From Schizochytrium sp. TIO01 (lineage: Eukaryota; Sar; Bigyra; Thraustochytrida; Thraustochytriidae): 64,000 nucleotides of DNA. This document shows positions 1 through 9,367 of this stretch, one piece after another. The DNA is taken from contig SMSO01000008.1 of NCBI GenBank assembly GCA_004764695.1, positions 124,001-188,000 of the forward strand, written 5' to 3'. Each line of letters opens with the position of its first letter. Position 1 is the first letter of the stretch. The notes under the pieces are model-generated. The model made no database searches. It was given only the letters and a program-made list of their open reading frames with translations, and was not told where the DNA came from. Position numbers and translations under genes: made by a program.

Positions 1-1563
1 TCCCATGACAGAAGAAATTCCTTGGCCAACTGTACTCAGAATATCCGCTGCCTGGCGACTTCCTTGTTTTGCGTAGCCAGATAGCTTATCAACGCCTCGA
101 GCAAGATCGCTTGCAGAGACAACATAATGCTTGCCGCGTGTATCCCTAAACCGGAAGTACCCGGATTGGTCGTTCTTGTGTACTACCGCCTCCTTGCCAA
201 AGTCAATTCCGGAGCCAGGGAAACTGAATTGACTGCGATCCTTAAAGGATTTTACATCGACGAACTCTACCGGACTTCCGTCCCATTTCGCACCTGATGG
301 GGAGAGTAAACTATTGAAACCATTCAACGCTCTCGATCCTTGGGTATACATCTCACCAGCTAAACCATTTGATATAGCTTTGGTCCCCTTTGATACCTTT
401 TTCACCACTCCAAGAGCAAGCCCACCCCCGATAATGTTACCAAGTGCATCTACATTCGTATTCCACTGAGAGGTTCCGTTTCCAAAGAAGGGATTGTTGA
501 GATTGTTCTCTAACTTCAGCACACCAGTGTTCAGTTCATGTCTCGCGGGATATATGTAAGGCATCATATCATACTGATGAGGTTGTTGTTGCTGTATGAG
601 TTTATCCAAGCCTTTCATGCTGTCTGGGTAAGCGGATCCTTTGATACTTGGAAGCTCAGGACCGTTGACAGGATAAACCGATGGTCCTCCAGTAACAGAA
701 TCCGGAAGCTTGATTCTAGGCAACTTGGGATCTTGCAAAAGGTGGCGCTGTATTCTCAGTTGGCCCACAGTTGGTGCAGGAGGCCGCTCAGGGCCATTTC
801 GCGCATAAACAGAGGGAGCAGGCGGTGTTTGCATTGGAGGCCTAAATCTATTTCGTTCTGGGTGCTGCAAGCGCTCCCTTTGTTCCCTTAATTGATCTGC
901 TGTGGGTAAAGGGGGTCTTTCAGGACCGAACACTCTCTGATTCTGCGCTTGCGGCACCCCTAACAAACTCTGCTGTTGCTCTTGTACCCGTTGCGACTGT
1001 GGTCGGTCCAGGGCCTCTGGGCGGTTAGGTATTTCCCTTTGTGTATTACCACGATTTCTATTGTTTCTGTAATTGTGAATGAGCCCTGCGAGGGATGCAT
1101 AGAGATACTTTAGAAGGTTTCCAAAGTGTGAGACGCCGTTGCGAAAGACCCCAAAGAACACAAAGAAAATGAATGTTAGACCGAAGACCAGAAGCTGTAA
1201 GCCCGCAATTCTGTTATTCTGAATGATGAGCACCAAGCCTGCAAGACAGGCCAGGACGCACATAAGCAAACCAATTAAGTAAACCACAGCGATATAGTCC
1301 TGGACCCTCCTGATTTTACTGTACCACATTCTCACTTCCAGAAACGCCCAGGTTACAGCGCTACAAGCAATCAAGCTGATGAGAAAAATCTCGATGCACC
1401 GCCTTAGAACGTTCGCACTTGTGCTATTCTGCTGCCTTTGCTCTGCATTGCCCGCCCTTTCGTAGAAAGCAAAGACGAAAATCAGTGCCACAGTAACAAG
1501 AAGCAGGGCAAACGAGCGAGTGCGCAATTCATTGGTCCTCCTTACGAGGAAACTCTGATCCAT
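1..1563 (-). CDS. Multi-pass membrane protein with Pro/Gln-rich tail, partial
   Basis: A reading frame of 521 codons opens at ATG 1563 and runs off the left edge, so the C-terminus is missing. Four hydrophobic segments are visible near residues 18-36, 57-75, 91-114 and 120-140. A long hydrophilic region follows, rich in Pro, Gln, Arg and Asn, and then a mixed region with Gly-rich and basic stretches. A TATA-like AT-rich stretch lies upstream of the ATG. I do not recognise the family. By architecture it is an integral membrane protein with a large soluble tail, as is common for virion or envelope proteins, but that role is inferred only from context. The next gene lies upstream on the same strand, about 90 bases away. 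Confidence 0.7.
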   Translation of the reverse strand, partial: MDQSFLVRRTNELRTRSFALLLVTVALIFVFAFYERAGNAEQRQQNSTSANVLRRCIEIFLISLIACSAVTWAFLEVRMWYSKIRRVQDYIAVVYLIGLLMCVLACLAGLVLIIQNNRIAGLQLLVFGLTFIFFVFFGVFRNGVSHFGNLLKYLYASLAGLIHNYRNNRNRGNTQREIPNRPEALDRPQSQRVQEQQQSLLGVPQAQNQRVFGPERPPLPTADQLREQRERLQHPERNRFRPPMQTPPAPSVYARNGPERPPAPTVGQLRIQRHLLQDPKLPRIKLPDSVTGGPSVYPVNGPELPSIKGSAYPDSMKGLDKLIQQQQPHQYDMMPYIYPARHELNTGVLKLENNLNNPFFGNGTSQWNTNVDALGNIIGGGLALGVVKKVSKGTKAISNGLAGEMYTQGSRALNGFNSLLSPSGAKWDGSPVEFVDVKSFKDRSQFSFPGSGIDFGKEAVVHKNDQSGYFRFRDTRGKHYVVSASDLARGVDKLSGYAKQGSRQAADILSTVGQGISSVMG

Positions 1564-1653
1564 CCTTTACTTGTTTATTTTCTTTTATATTCTTCTCTTT
1601 GTTTTGTTGTCGTCGCGTCGTTGCCGTTTGTTGACCCCTTTTATCTTACACGT

Positions 1654-2169
1654 CTATAAAAAATTACTTTTTTCGTGTTGCGGATCTATCTGGTGGTGAT
1701 GATATTGTTTCGCTTTCAGAAGTCGGGCCCAAAATACAATAATGAGAACCACTTTCAGTAAGGCCATGAAGATTCCCCACACAATGACGAAACCTACTAT
1801 CCTGACGCCCAGGATCCTCGATTTGGAAAAGATACAACAGATTACACCCGTCGCAAAAAGCAAGAGAGTGGCTAAACATAAGTAGCGCTGAGAGATGCTA
1901 AGATTTACTTGCTGCTCAGGGATATACTCCAAACCAGTGTAAACTCGGAACCAGAACACACCAGCAGAGAGCCAGGAAAAGACAAGTCCGTAAATGAGAA
2001 TGTAAGAGAGTGAGCTGTACAAGGCATCTTCGGAAGAAGCATCTTCGATTCTCTTGCTCTTATTTGCGACGCTGAAATAAAAGACAGTCTGCCAGGTTAG
2101 AACTACTGCAATTGCAATGATTCCAAGACCCAGTACCACCTCGATCAGTGACAATTTGTTGGAATTCAT
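1654..2169 (-). CDS. Four-TM membrane protein of unknown function
   Basis: A 171-residue protein starting MNSNKLSLIE. Hydrophobic segments lie near residues 7-33, 54-76, 96-114 and 122-148; the C-terminus is short, polar and His-rich. The frame stays open further upstream into a (TTTC)n microsatellite, which would add only a Lys/Glu/Arg repeat, so I take the ATG at 2169 as the start. Its size and topology resemble the membrane-proximal half of the neighbour at 1-1563 and the protein at 9368-10012, so these may be a loosely related group of small viral membrane proteins. That relation is a visual impression, not an alignment. No family is recognised. Confidence 0.7.
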   Translation of the reverse strand: MNSNKLSLIEVVLGLGIIAIAVVLTWQTVFYFSVANKSKRIEDASSEDALYSSLSYILIYGLVFSWLSAGVFWFRVYTGLEYIPEQQVNLSISQRYLCLATLLLFATGVICCIFSKSRILGVRIVGFVIVWGIFMALLKVVLIIVFWARLLKAKQYHHHQIDPQHEKSNFL

Positions 2170-2201
2170 AATCACTTGCCTGTTTTTCTCGCCGTTTTCA
2201 C

Positions 2202-2205
2202 CTTT

Positions 2206-2249
<44 letters not shown>

Positions 2250-2257
2250 TCACCTTT

Positions 2258-2313
<56 letters not shown>

Positions 2314-2336
2314 TCACCTTTTCTTTCTTTCTTTTT
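2202..2336 (+). repeat. (TTTC)n microsatellite in three blocks
   Basis: About 130 bases of TTTC repeats broken into three blocks by a recurring TTTCACCTTTTC junction, so the array has a higher-order structure. It fills the gap between two minus-strand membrane-protein genes and thus forms the leader of the gene ending at 1654. The same motif forms a much longer, cleaner array at 54,181 in the host part. Long Phe/Leu/Ser or Lys/Glu/Arg frames across it are artefacts of the repeat. Confidence 0.9.
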
Positions 2337-2508
2337 ATTGCATATTCTGCCAAGTATAGAGAATTGTCATGGCAGAAAGAAGTAGCGTCAATGAACATAT
2401 CATGGGCCACCAGAGACGCTGGGTGTGCATTGTGATGATCATACAAATCATCGCATAAATGCAGCAGGATACTGCAATGGTAACAATACCAGTGGTTCGC
2501 GAAGTCAT
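2335..2508 (-). CDS. Small two-TM membrane protein (57 aa)
   Basis: A short frame beginning MTSRTTGIVT and ending at TAA 2335-2337, directly beside the microsatellite. Nearly the whole protein is two hydrophobic segments (about residues 7-27 and 33-53) joined by a short polar turn containing QRLWW. Such a clean hairpin topology in 57 codons is unlikely by chance, and the gene fills an otherwise empty slot among membrane-protein genes. A block GGTCAGTATT (plus-strand sense) lies immediately upstream of its ATG and recurs upstream of the gene at 7367. Family and function are unknown. Confidence 0.55.
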   Translation of the reverse strand: MTSRTTGIVTIAVSCCIYAMICMIITMHTQRLWWPMICSLTLLLSAMTILYTWQNMQ

Positions 2509-2681
2509 TGGTCAGTATTATTCCCTTTTTCTTTGTAAGCTTTTATTTCTTTTTTTTGTTGCCTGGTTGATTCGCCCACTTTTCTCTTTAGTAGCTATAG
2601 AAGTAAAAGAGAACAAACACCATACAAGAAAAAAAGGAACTAGCTAAGCCTCTTCTATTTTTAACAAAAACAAAGAGGGGA

Positions 2682-3626
2682 ATGCAAAACTTTGCGGATT
2701 TCGAGAGAGCGCTTGCTATAAAAGCCGCCGCGGCCCTCACCCTGAGCGAGCGGCGCCGGGTGATCACTGAAGGCGTCGCCGTTTACGAGAGAGAACTAAC
2801 ACTGGCTCGATCCGTGCTTCGCTCCTGGAAACTCATAGCCACGCACCAGAAACGAGAAAGGTTAGAACAGGCGGACCAGAGAGCAGCGCGAAAAGCACTG
2901 CGCATTGCCTCAAGGCCTGCTCTCACTATTGTCACGCGCTCACGCCTGCTTGAATTTGAGAGAGAAGGTAAACTGGCCTTAATGACAAACGAGGCCCCTA
3001 TAGCCTCGAAAGAATTGAGAAGAGCTCTGGAAGAGGTAAAACGGAAGAGACTCTGTGAGTCTTGCGGCTTTTGCGGGGATGTGAAATTCTTTTTTCGCGC
3101 ACAGTATTCAAAGTGTGTGCGCTGTGCTACAGGAATGGCAAGACTAGACGCTTTGACGTGGTCCATCCACCAGAATTTGAAAGCCTCCCGCACCCGCGCC
3201 AAGCGGAATGGAGTGCCGCACGACATTGATGAAGAGTGGCTCCGCGAGAGGTGGCATTGCACTGGAGGGAAATGCGAACTATGCGGCGAGATTATGGAAG
3301 TAGGGAGAAAGATTGACAGGGTCATTAGCAACAAAGAAGTTTACGGAATGCATGTCAACCCGTGGACCTTGAGCCTGGACCAACGTGTCCCAGGACACGG
3401 CTACGTGAAAACCAACACCTCTTTGGTTCACGTCCGCTGCAACCTCATGAAGGCTACGATGTCTGAGGTTGAATTCGCGGGCCTCTGCCAGCGAATTAGT
3501 TGTTTTATGGCGAAAAAAATTGACTTAAGTCAGGAGACGGGTATGATTGAGAAGTCACAGTTATTAAATAAACAGCAACAGCCAGACACAGCCCTAGTAG
3601 AACATAATCAAATGTATTCATCGTGA
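2682..3626 (+). CDS. HNH endonuclease-like zinc protein
   Basis: A 314-residue protein. Residues 1-120 are helical and charged, with many Arg, Lys, Glu and Ala. A zinc-ribbon-like cluster follows (CESCGFC at 125-131, CVRC at 145-148). The C-terminal half has the hallmarks of an HNH nuclease: CELCG at 198-202, then SLDQRVPGHGYVKTN at about 231-245 and HVRCNLMK at 250-257. The Asp-rich turn, GY, Asn and CN..K positions match HNH enzymes of phages and large DNA viruses. Likely activity is metal-dependent DNA nicking or cleavage, as a homing-type or genome-processing nuclease. The gene stops with TGA, which shows that TGA is an ordinary stop in this region. It is the first plus-strand gene in the block, followed by the deaminase after about 180 bases. 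Confidence 0.8.
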   Translation: MQNFADFERALAIKAAAALTLSERRRVITEGVAVYERELTLARSVLRSWKLIATHQKRERLEQADQRAARKALRIASRPALTIVTRSRLLEFEREGKLALMTNEAPIASKELRRALEEVKRKRLCESCGFCGDVKFFFRAQYSKCVRCATGMARLDALTWSIHQNLKASRTRAKRNGVPHDIDEEWLRERWHCTGGKCELCGEIMEVGRKIDRVISNKEVYGMHVNPWTLSLDQRVPGHGYVKTNTSLVHVRCNLMKATMSEVEFAGLCQRISCFMAKKIDLSQETGMIEKSQLLNKQQQPDTALVEHNQMYSS

Positions 3627-3805
3627 AAGGAATCAAAAGAGAAAAAAAAGGAAAAAAACTTGAACCTTCGAATTTTTTCTGTTTTCCAATTCAAGTAACT
3701 ACTACCACCCGTTTGCTTTTTCTTTTTCTCTTTTTCTTTTACTTGTTCTATCTTTTTCATTTTTTCTGAAAGGAACAAGAAAGAAGAACAGAAAAAATAG
3801 AGAAA

Positions 3806-4807
3806 ATGCGAGCCTTTATTCACAGCCTCCCCAAGGCCGAACTCCACGCACATTTGCATGGCAGCGTAAGCACAGAGACCTTACGCGAGCTTGGCTGTAC
3901 TGGCTTTGTCGAGCAAGGGCGTAGCCTCGGCAAGTGTTTTAAACTGTTTGAGTTAATTCATAACACTGTGCAAGACACCAAAACATTAGAGACAGTTGTC
4001 TATAATGTTGTGAAGGATTTCGCGAGAGATAATGTTCTTTACTTGGAACTCCGCTCCACTCCCCGTGCCACGCCTTTCATGACGAAGCGCCAGTATTTGG
4101 AGACGCTTACAGAGACTGCGCGAAATGCAGAACGCCTCAACGAGGTTACTGTTCGCTTGCTGCTCACCATAGACCGTGCAAGATCCGTTGAAGATGCGTG
4201 GGATTCCTTGGAAGCTTATACAAACCTCCCTCCTAGATTGCGCAAAGCCATTGTAGGTGTGGACTTTTCTGGAGACCCCCGCAAGGGCAGATTCAAAGAC
4301 TTCCTTCCTGTTCTCCAGGCGGCTAGAGCGAAGCATAGCTTAAAAATCGCCCTGCACTGTGGAGAGCTCAGCAACACGGAAGAAGAAATTGCAGAGATGC
4401 TTCGTTTTAAACCAGAGCGGCTGGGCCACGCACTCCATGTACCTCAAAACAGAAAACCCACAGGAATGGGCACCACCACGATTGGCGGGAAGAGCACGGT
4501 ATCAACACAACCAGTGTGTGAGTGTTGCCCTACTTCGAATATTATGAAAACACTAGGGCTGAGGAGTATTAAGGAGCACCCCTTGCTACCGCCTGCTCAT
4601 TGGAATGATCTCGTGATTTGCACAGATGATGCGGGTGTATTTGAGACTTCCCTAACCGATGAGTACCTCCTTCTAGCTGAGAATTTCGAAATCGGATACG
4701 AAGAACTCGTAGATATGGTTGTCTCTACGCTGGACCACGCCTTTGCTTGTGAGGACGACCTAACCCTGCTGAAGGAAGCATTTAATGATAAAATTAGAGC
4801 CCTATGA
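3806..4807 (+). CDS. Adenosine-deaminase-like hydrolase (ADAL / N6-methyl-AMP deaminase type)
   Basis: A 333-residue metal-dependent deaminase. Visible motifs in order: PKAELHAHLHGS at 9-20 (metal-binding HxH), HCGE at 184-187 (catalytic Glu), RLGHAL near 205-210, CPTSN at 241-245 and the metal/catalytic TDDAGVF at 273-279. The short PKAELHAHL opening and the compact length fit the ADAL (MAPDA) branch, which deaminates N6-modified AMP to IMP, better than classical adenosine deaminase. All expected catalytic residues are present, so the gene looks functional. Its 3' end overlaps the convergent membrane-protein frame by 14 bases. In a viral setting it would act in purine salvage or in clearing modified nucleotides; that role is inferred. 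Confidence 0.85.
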   Translation: MRAFIHSLPKAELHAHLHGSVSTETLRELGCTGFVEQGRSLGKCFKLFELIHNTVQDTKTLETVVYNVVKDFARDNVLYLELRSTPRATPFMTKRQYLETLTETARNAERLNEVTVRLLLTIDRARSVEDAWDSLEAYTNLPPRLRKAIVGVDFSGDPRKGRFKDFLPVLQAARAKHSLKIALHCGELSNTEEEIAEMLRFKPERLGHALHVPQNRKPTGMGTTTIGGKSTVSTQPVCECCPTSNIMKTLGLRSIKEHPLLPPAHWNDLVICTDDAGVFETSLTDEYLLLAENFEIGYEELVDMVVSTLDHAFACEDDLTLLKEAFNDKIRAL

Positions 4808-6236
4808 CCCAAAGACTAAGCGATTTTACGATATCCAACACACTACTTCCTTGCGATCTTGCCTGCGTAAAGAAATAAATGAAGATTCCTACGCATAGAG
4901 AAATGGAGACTGAATGAAGCGGTCCAATGCCATACGTAGCCCTCACATGTGGTTTTGCAAAATCCGCCGCGGCGAAGAGAGTTAAGAGTAATAAAACAAG
5001 GCCTGGCGCAAGGGCCATAGCTTGCTCCTGTTCGCAATTTATGGCGTTCATACCTACCACAGTGGCCCTGTCCGTTGAGTTTGGGGTAAACGGGTTCTGC
5101 TCACCCACAGTGGCTGAACCTGCTCGAGCTACTTTACAGACTGTTTCCTGGACTTCCACGGGTGTGATGAGCGAGGAGAGGAAAGGGTAGTATATTAACA
5201 ATGCTCCAAACAAGAGTACTCCGGTTGAACCAATAGAAACCCAGTGAACAGTGTTGGCAATTACATCCTGGTACCTTTTCTGTTTATCCACTGGATCTTC
5301 GTGGATTGTTAAATGTCCCTTTTCTCCTTGGGAAAACCCGTATCTCACTCGGGTCGTTTCTTTGATCAAATTTCCTAGTGGAATTCCTATCGTGGCGAGA
5401 GAAGCGACTAAGGCAAATAAAAGCGCGGCAACAAAAAACAACCCCCTTTCAGTGCGCGTCTTCTTCGCCGAGCATTTCGCGCTATCTAATCGCTCCTGCA
5501 AAACCTCTTTCCTGGCGGTGTTTGCGTCGCCAAGGGCCTGTAGCTCAGCTTGGATTCCCTCGCACTGTTGAGGTTGCTGCGTGGAGCGGAAGAGCGCGTA
5601 ACAAATTGCAATGCAAAACACAGCAAAGAAACCTAAACCATTCCTTGTCCACATGAGCTGGTTCTCATGGCCTTGAATATTGTCCGGTGGGTGATGAGGC
5701 AGCATCACTCTTGTAACGAATGCACTCAAAGCCAGACTCAGAGACACGCTCGCAGCTATGTTCAGAACCACCGTCGCAAGCCTATTACTGTTCACGCCTG
5801 CATTACTCAAGGAGAGTTTGAGAGCAAAGTCGCCCACAAAAGCAAGCGTGAAGAGATCGCAAACGAGAGACATGGGAGGAAGCGAGCCGACCACGCGCGC
5901 AGAACAGATAACCAGCAGAAGACCCAGCGCAAATTCAACGATAAGAAGAACCACAAGTCCGTTCGCAAACCCTCTGGTAATTTTAGGATTTGAAGCACCG
6001 AGGCAGCTCAGAACCATGAACGCCACGGTTCCCGCGAACATGATCACCACAGCTAGCTTCTTCGTAACAAAGTTGGCATTTTGGCGGGAAATTCGAAGCA
6101 TGAAAAGGGACAACACAAAAGTGATTCCCGTCGCACCCGCGGCTGAAATCAAAGGGACCCTCGAACGAATTTTCACAGCATTACTCGTGTCGCTTTCCAC
6201 CAAGAGATCATCCGAAACGAGCGCAGGGTTGTCCGC
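4794..6236 (-). pseudogene. C-terminal multi-TM half of an interrupted membrane protein
   Basis: This frame is open from the TGA at 6237-6239 down to 4794 but has no ATG before the first membrane segment; the first in-frame Met lies inside it. It is in exactly the same frame as the gene at 6237-7367, so the two were almost surely one protein of about 858 codons, broken by a single TGA. The region holds about nine hydrophobic segments, plus a charged, possibly coiled-coil loop (around QAELQALGDANTARKEVLQE) and a Cys-containing lumenal-type loop. The family is not recognised. Internal re-initiation is possible but unsupported. Confidence 0.7.
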
Positions 6237-7367
6237 TCACGCAAGTAAGTATCTCTGAAGATCTAGGCTCTGCGCGCCTTGCGAGGAAGAACCTTTCAGG
6301 ATAAATTCTCCACTAACAACTTCCGTCCCACGAACGTAAAATTCAAGATTCGAGGCTTGCAGGTCCGATTCCGTTAGATAGCCCTCTTCGTCGACCAGTG
6401 TAAGGCCTATCGAAACCTTGCCCGCCTGCCCGACTATCCCCAGACGAGGTGTGATTGTACTCGAGACGATCACAGACGCTACATGCCGGCCGTCGCCGAG
6501 CCTGAGCAAACCTGTGCGCCCTTGAGAAGGAAAGTAAAAGTAATTATTTTGGTCCAAAGGAAGTCTCATGAAGAGCCCTAAAGTCGTCATTGCTTCTAAA
6601 GCGTGAAGCACTTCGCTGCGAGCATTGCATGTGAGTGGCAACCAGTCTGTTCCCGATGAAGGGGGTGCATAAGCCGACAGTTGCTTGTCCCAAGACCTAG
6701 GTAAGATTGAGAGTTGTGTTTCCCCTGAGTTGAACCCCTGCACTACGGCCTGGCGCGTCCCACCGTTATAATCGTAAACTATAGTTTCTTGGCCCCTTTC
6801 CGGTGAAAGCCAGCCAGAATTCACAAACTCTAATGTCATTCGCAGCGAGCTAGTGTCGCTCGCATTAATCAGGGCATTGTTACATTCAAAGAGCACGCGC
6901 GAGCAAGAGCCTCTGAGTACTTGAGCGTATGAAATGGCTGTGTCACTTGAGGCAGGAGAAACGAAGAATACCTGAAAGGGCAGATCCAGTTTCGAACCTT
7001 GAGAAGAGGAAGAAGAAGAACCTGGGTTTTCTGTCACCGGTGTGAGGATGAAAGCTTCTCCCACGGAAAAAGAAACGGGTTCTGTTTTTTCTAATCGCCA
7101 GGGACGAGAGGCCAGAGGTTCATTCACCCACTGGATAGCAGTTGAAATTAGTGTCTTGGCATTGAACGCGTCGGCTCGCAAAGTCGCCGCATTGAAGTCT
7201 AGTGGCTTTGTTAGGACCTTAATAGGCTCTTCGGCAGTTGAGCCCTGTTCACCAGTGGTGGTAGTTATAAAGCCAGGGGGAACTTCGCCAGAACCCCATT
7301 TGCTCTGTTCAATTTGAAGGTAACCTTCGGAGAGTAGAAGCGTCAGCAAACCCCCAAAGGAGGACAT
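6237..7367 (-). CDS. Soluble N-terminal half of the interrupted membrane protein
   Basis: A 376-residue frame from ATG 7367 to TGA 6237-6239. After a short hydrophobic start (SSFGGLLTLLLSEGYL) the sequence is rich in Ser, Thr, Val and Gly with alternating hydrophobic residues, suggesting beta structure. It includes a Ser run near residue 120. No known domain is recognised. The reading frame continues after the TGA, without shift, into the multi-TM segment at 4794-6236, so the original product probably had a large exposed beta-rich ectodomain followed by a membrane anchor of many helices, as expected of a virion surface protein. The block GGTCAGTATT is found 14 bases upstream of the ATG. Confidence 0.65.
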   Translation of the reverse strand: MSSFGGLLTLLLSEGYLQIEQSKWGSGEVPPGFITTTTGEQGSTAEEPIKVLTKPLDFNAATLRADAFNAKTLISTAIQWVNEPLASRPWRLEKTEPVSFSVGEAFILTPVTENPGSSSSSSQGSKLDLPFQVFFVSPASSDTAISYAQVLRGSCSRVLFECNNALINASDTSSLRMTLEFVNSGWLSPERGQETIVYDYNGGTRQAVVQGFNSGETQLSILPRSWDKQLSAYAPPSSGTDWLPLTCNARSEVLHALEAMTTLGLFMRLPLDQNNYFYFPSQGRTGLLRLGDGRHVASVIVSSTITPRLGIVGQAGKVSIGLTLVDEEGYLTESDLQASNLEFYVRGTEVVSGEFILKGSSSQGAQSLDLQRYLLA

Positions 7368-7467
7368 TTCTGCAGCGCAGTGGTCAGTATTTTTCCCTTC
7401 TTAGTCTCTTGGTCCTGGTTTTGTTTATTATTTGTTGACTTACTTTCTTTTTTTTCTAGGCGGAGCC

Positions 7468-8259
7468 ATGCCGAGGAAACCGAAAGGAGAGTTATCAGAA
7501 ATGACGTGGACCCTGCGCGAGCGCCAAATCGCGGTCGGTCGGCACGTTGGCCGTTTCTTTGGATCCCCGAAGGCTTTCCTGAAATTGTACCAGATCCTCG
7601 GAGACCAGCCTGAGCGCATCGGGCCGGTTATCCTGTACTACATCACAGAGTACGACCCAAGCAAGATTGTGCGAAGCGAGGACGGATCAGTGATGCTTAA
7701 TCCATACAGTTTGTACAACAACGAGCTGCGCACGAACCGCAAGGCGCTGTTCGATTTCTCATCGAGGTGTGGAAAGGGAACCTTGATCCGCGCAGGCCAG
7801 CGCAACCCGCCTGTCCGGCTTCCAGTCCCTTTAGGCTGCGAGGACGCGTGCGAACCCGTCCTTGCGCCTTTACCTTTGTTGAACGCATGCCGCTGGTTTA
7901 TCGACCTTGGCTTTGCCGACCACTTCCTAGCTCTGAAGGACGAGCTTTATCGGGAGCACTCGATTTGGGCCTACGATGTGAAGCGCGCCTACTCCAGGCA
8001 GCACAAGCAGCGCATCCGCATTCGTACGGAGATCGCGGAGGAGATCGTGAGAAAGGGCAGAGCCGCAGGCATCCCCGCAGACGCGCCACTCACTGAAGAG
8101 GAACGGGCGATGGTTGAGAATCTACTAGGCAACAGAGAGGTGAAGAATGCCGCGGACCAGCGCCACGACCACAGGCGCCAGCGCGTCGTGCTCACCCGCA
8201 ATGAGAAAGCGCAGATGTTTGCGCCTGTACAGGTGCTCAGCGCGCCTCTCTTCAAGTAG
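7468..8259 (+). CDS. Hypothetical protein, basic, helical
   Basis: A 263-residue protein starting MPRKPKGELSEM. The frame is open a little further upstream, but that part lies in a T-rich tract ending in TTTTTTCTAG, which could also be a 3' splice site, so I take the ATG at 7468. Features seen: a conserved-looking N-terminal block (FFGSPKAFLKLYQILG), a central YNNELRTNRKALFDF block, a Pro/Cys-rich middle, and a helical Arg-rich C-terminal third with a likely coiled coil. No catalytic motif is visible. It lies divergently from the interrupted membrane-protein gene, with about 100 bases between the two ATGs. Confidence 0.7.
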   Translation: MPRKPKGELSEMTWTLRERQIAVGRHVGRFFGSPKAFLKLYQILGDQPERIGPVILYYITEYDPSKIVRSEDGSVMLNPYSLYNNELRTNRKALFDFSSRCGKGTLIRAGQRNPPVRLPVPLGCEDACEPVLAPLPLLNACRWFIDLGFADHFLALKDELYREHSIWAYDVKRAYSRQHKQRIRIRTEIAEEIVRKGRAAGIPADAPLTEEERAMVENLLGNREVKNAADQRHDHRRQRVVLTRNEKAQMFAPVQVLSAPLFK

Positions 8260-8436
8260 CAGCTTTGCTTTGCTTTACTTTTTGCTTTGCTTGCAGCAGC
8301 AACCTCCCCTAGCTAAAGAAAGAAAGAAAAAAAGAATGAAAAGGAACCTTTTTTAAATTTTTGGGTTGTTCTGATTTTTATTGGACCACTTTATGATTGA
8401 TCGATCGCATCGCTCGGAACTGATCTGTACGTTTAT

Positions 8437-9171
8437 TTAGACCTCTTTAGACTTCCACTCCAGGATGACATTACAAATAACATCGGTATCTAAGACAGAA
8501 TACCTGTTGCGCTTGAACACCTTTTCTTTGTAGTATCTTGTCTCCTTTTCAGGGGCGTCGCCTGTAATTTCCTTGTAGCGACGAGCCACGAAGCTTCCGA
8601 TCTTGCGGTACTCGTTGAACTTCGGGGTTCTGCCAAGGATGAAATGGACAAACATGCGTAACCTGAGTTCTCCCCTTGTTAAAAATGCAACTGCATCTTC
8701 CAGACCAGAGCAAAGTAACTCACAGACCCGAAGGCACTCCTTCCTTGCGTAAGGTTTACCTTCAACGCTCGTGCATAGCATTTCCACGATGGATGCAACG
8801 CAGATTTGGATTTTCTTTAAGAAGGCAACAGCCGCCTTTCTCAAATCCTCCAAGATTCTTACTAGTTCCTCAGTGTATTCAGGATGGTCCACGTCCTGAG
8901 ACATTAGAATCACAGATTGTACGTAGACGAGGCAAACCCTGGGCCACCTCTGCGTTTCGGACTCTGCATAGGCGAAGCACTTGTGCAGGAAGATGGAGCG
9001 CCAGACATCAGGGGTTTTGAAGTTTTCGCAGGGGTGGTCTTTTGAGTGTAATTTCTTGCATAAAGAGCGAATGGACTCGGTAACACTTTTGCTTAAGGCC
9101 GCATGATCATCAAAAGACCACTTCAATGCTTCTGCTCGCATTTTGAATATCTCCATGGCATCTCCTCTCAT
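8437..9171 (-). CDS. Hypothetical all-helical protein (244 aa)
   Basis: Starts at ATG 9171 with MRGDAMEIFKM and ends at 8437. The composition is helical with regularly spaced Leu, Val and Cys (nine or more Cys), and a basic C-terminal part (KRNRYSVLDTDV). There are no membrane segments, signal peptide or recognisable catalytic motif. The flanks are AT-rich spacers of about 180-200 bases on each side. A shorter overlapping Ser/Thr-rich frame upstream (9110-9346) has no gene-like composition and was not adopted. Confidence 0.65.
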   Translation of the reverse strand: MRGDAMEIFKMRAEALKWSFDDHAALSKSVTESIRSLCKKLHSKDHPCENFKTPDVWRSIFLHKCFAYAESETQRWPRVCLVYVQSVILMSQDVDHPEYTEELVRILEDLRKAAVAFLKKIQICVASIVEMLCTSVEGKPYARKECLRVCELLCSGLEDAVAFLTRGELRLRMFVHFILGRTPKFNEYRKIGSFVARRYKEITGDAPEKETRYYKEKVFKRNRYSVLDTDVICNVILEWKSKEV

Positions 9172-9367
9172 CGTGGGTACTTGATTTTGATGAGTGCGGC
9201 TGTGTGGTGTTGTTAAGTGACAGAGAAAAACTCGTTAGGGTTTTGCTTTTCGCTTTTTCGCCTTTCCTCTGTTTTCTGCGCATGAAATGAAAATTCAAAA
9301 GACTTAAAGTGGATGCAAAGGCCATAAAAAAGGCTGAACAAAACAAAACCTAACCACCACTAGACGG

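Noticed and set aside
2117-2446. Frames of Phe/Leu/Ser or Lys/Glu/Arg repeats across the first microsatellite
   Set aside because: Produced by the TTTC repeat itself; the small membrane gene at 2335-2508 is in another frame and has normal composition.
9110-9346. 78-codon minus-strand frame upstream of the 8437-9171 gene
   Set aside because: Low-complexity Ser/Lys composition, overlaps the better supported gene start.
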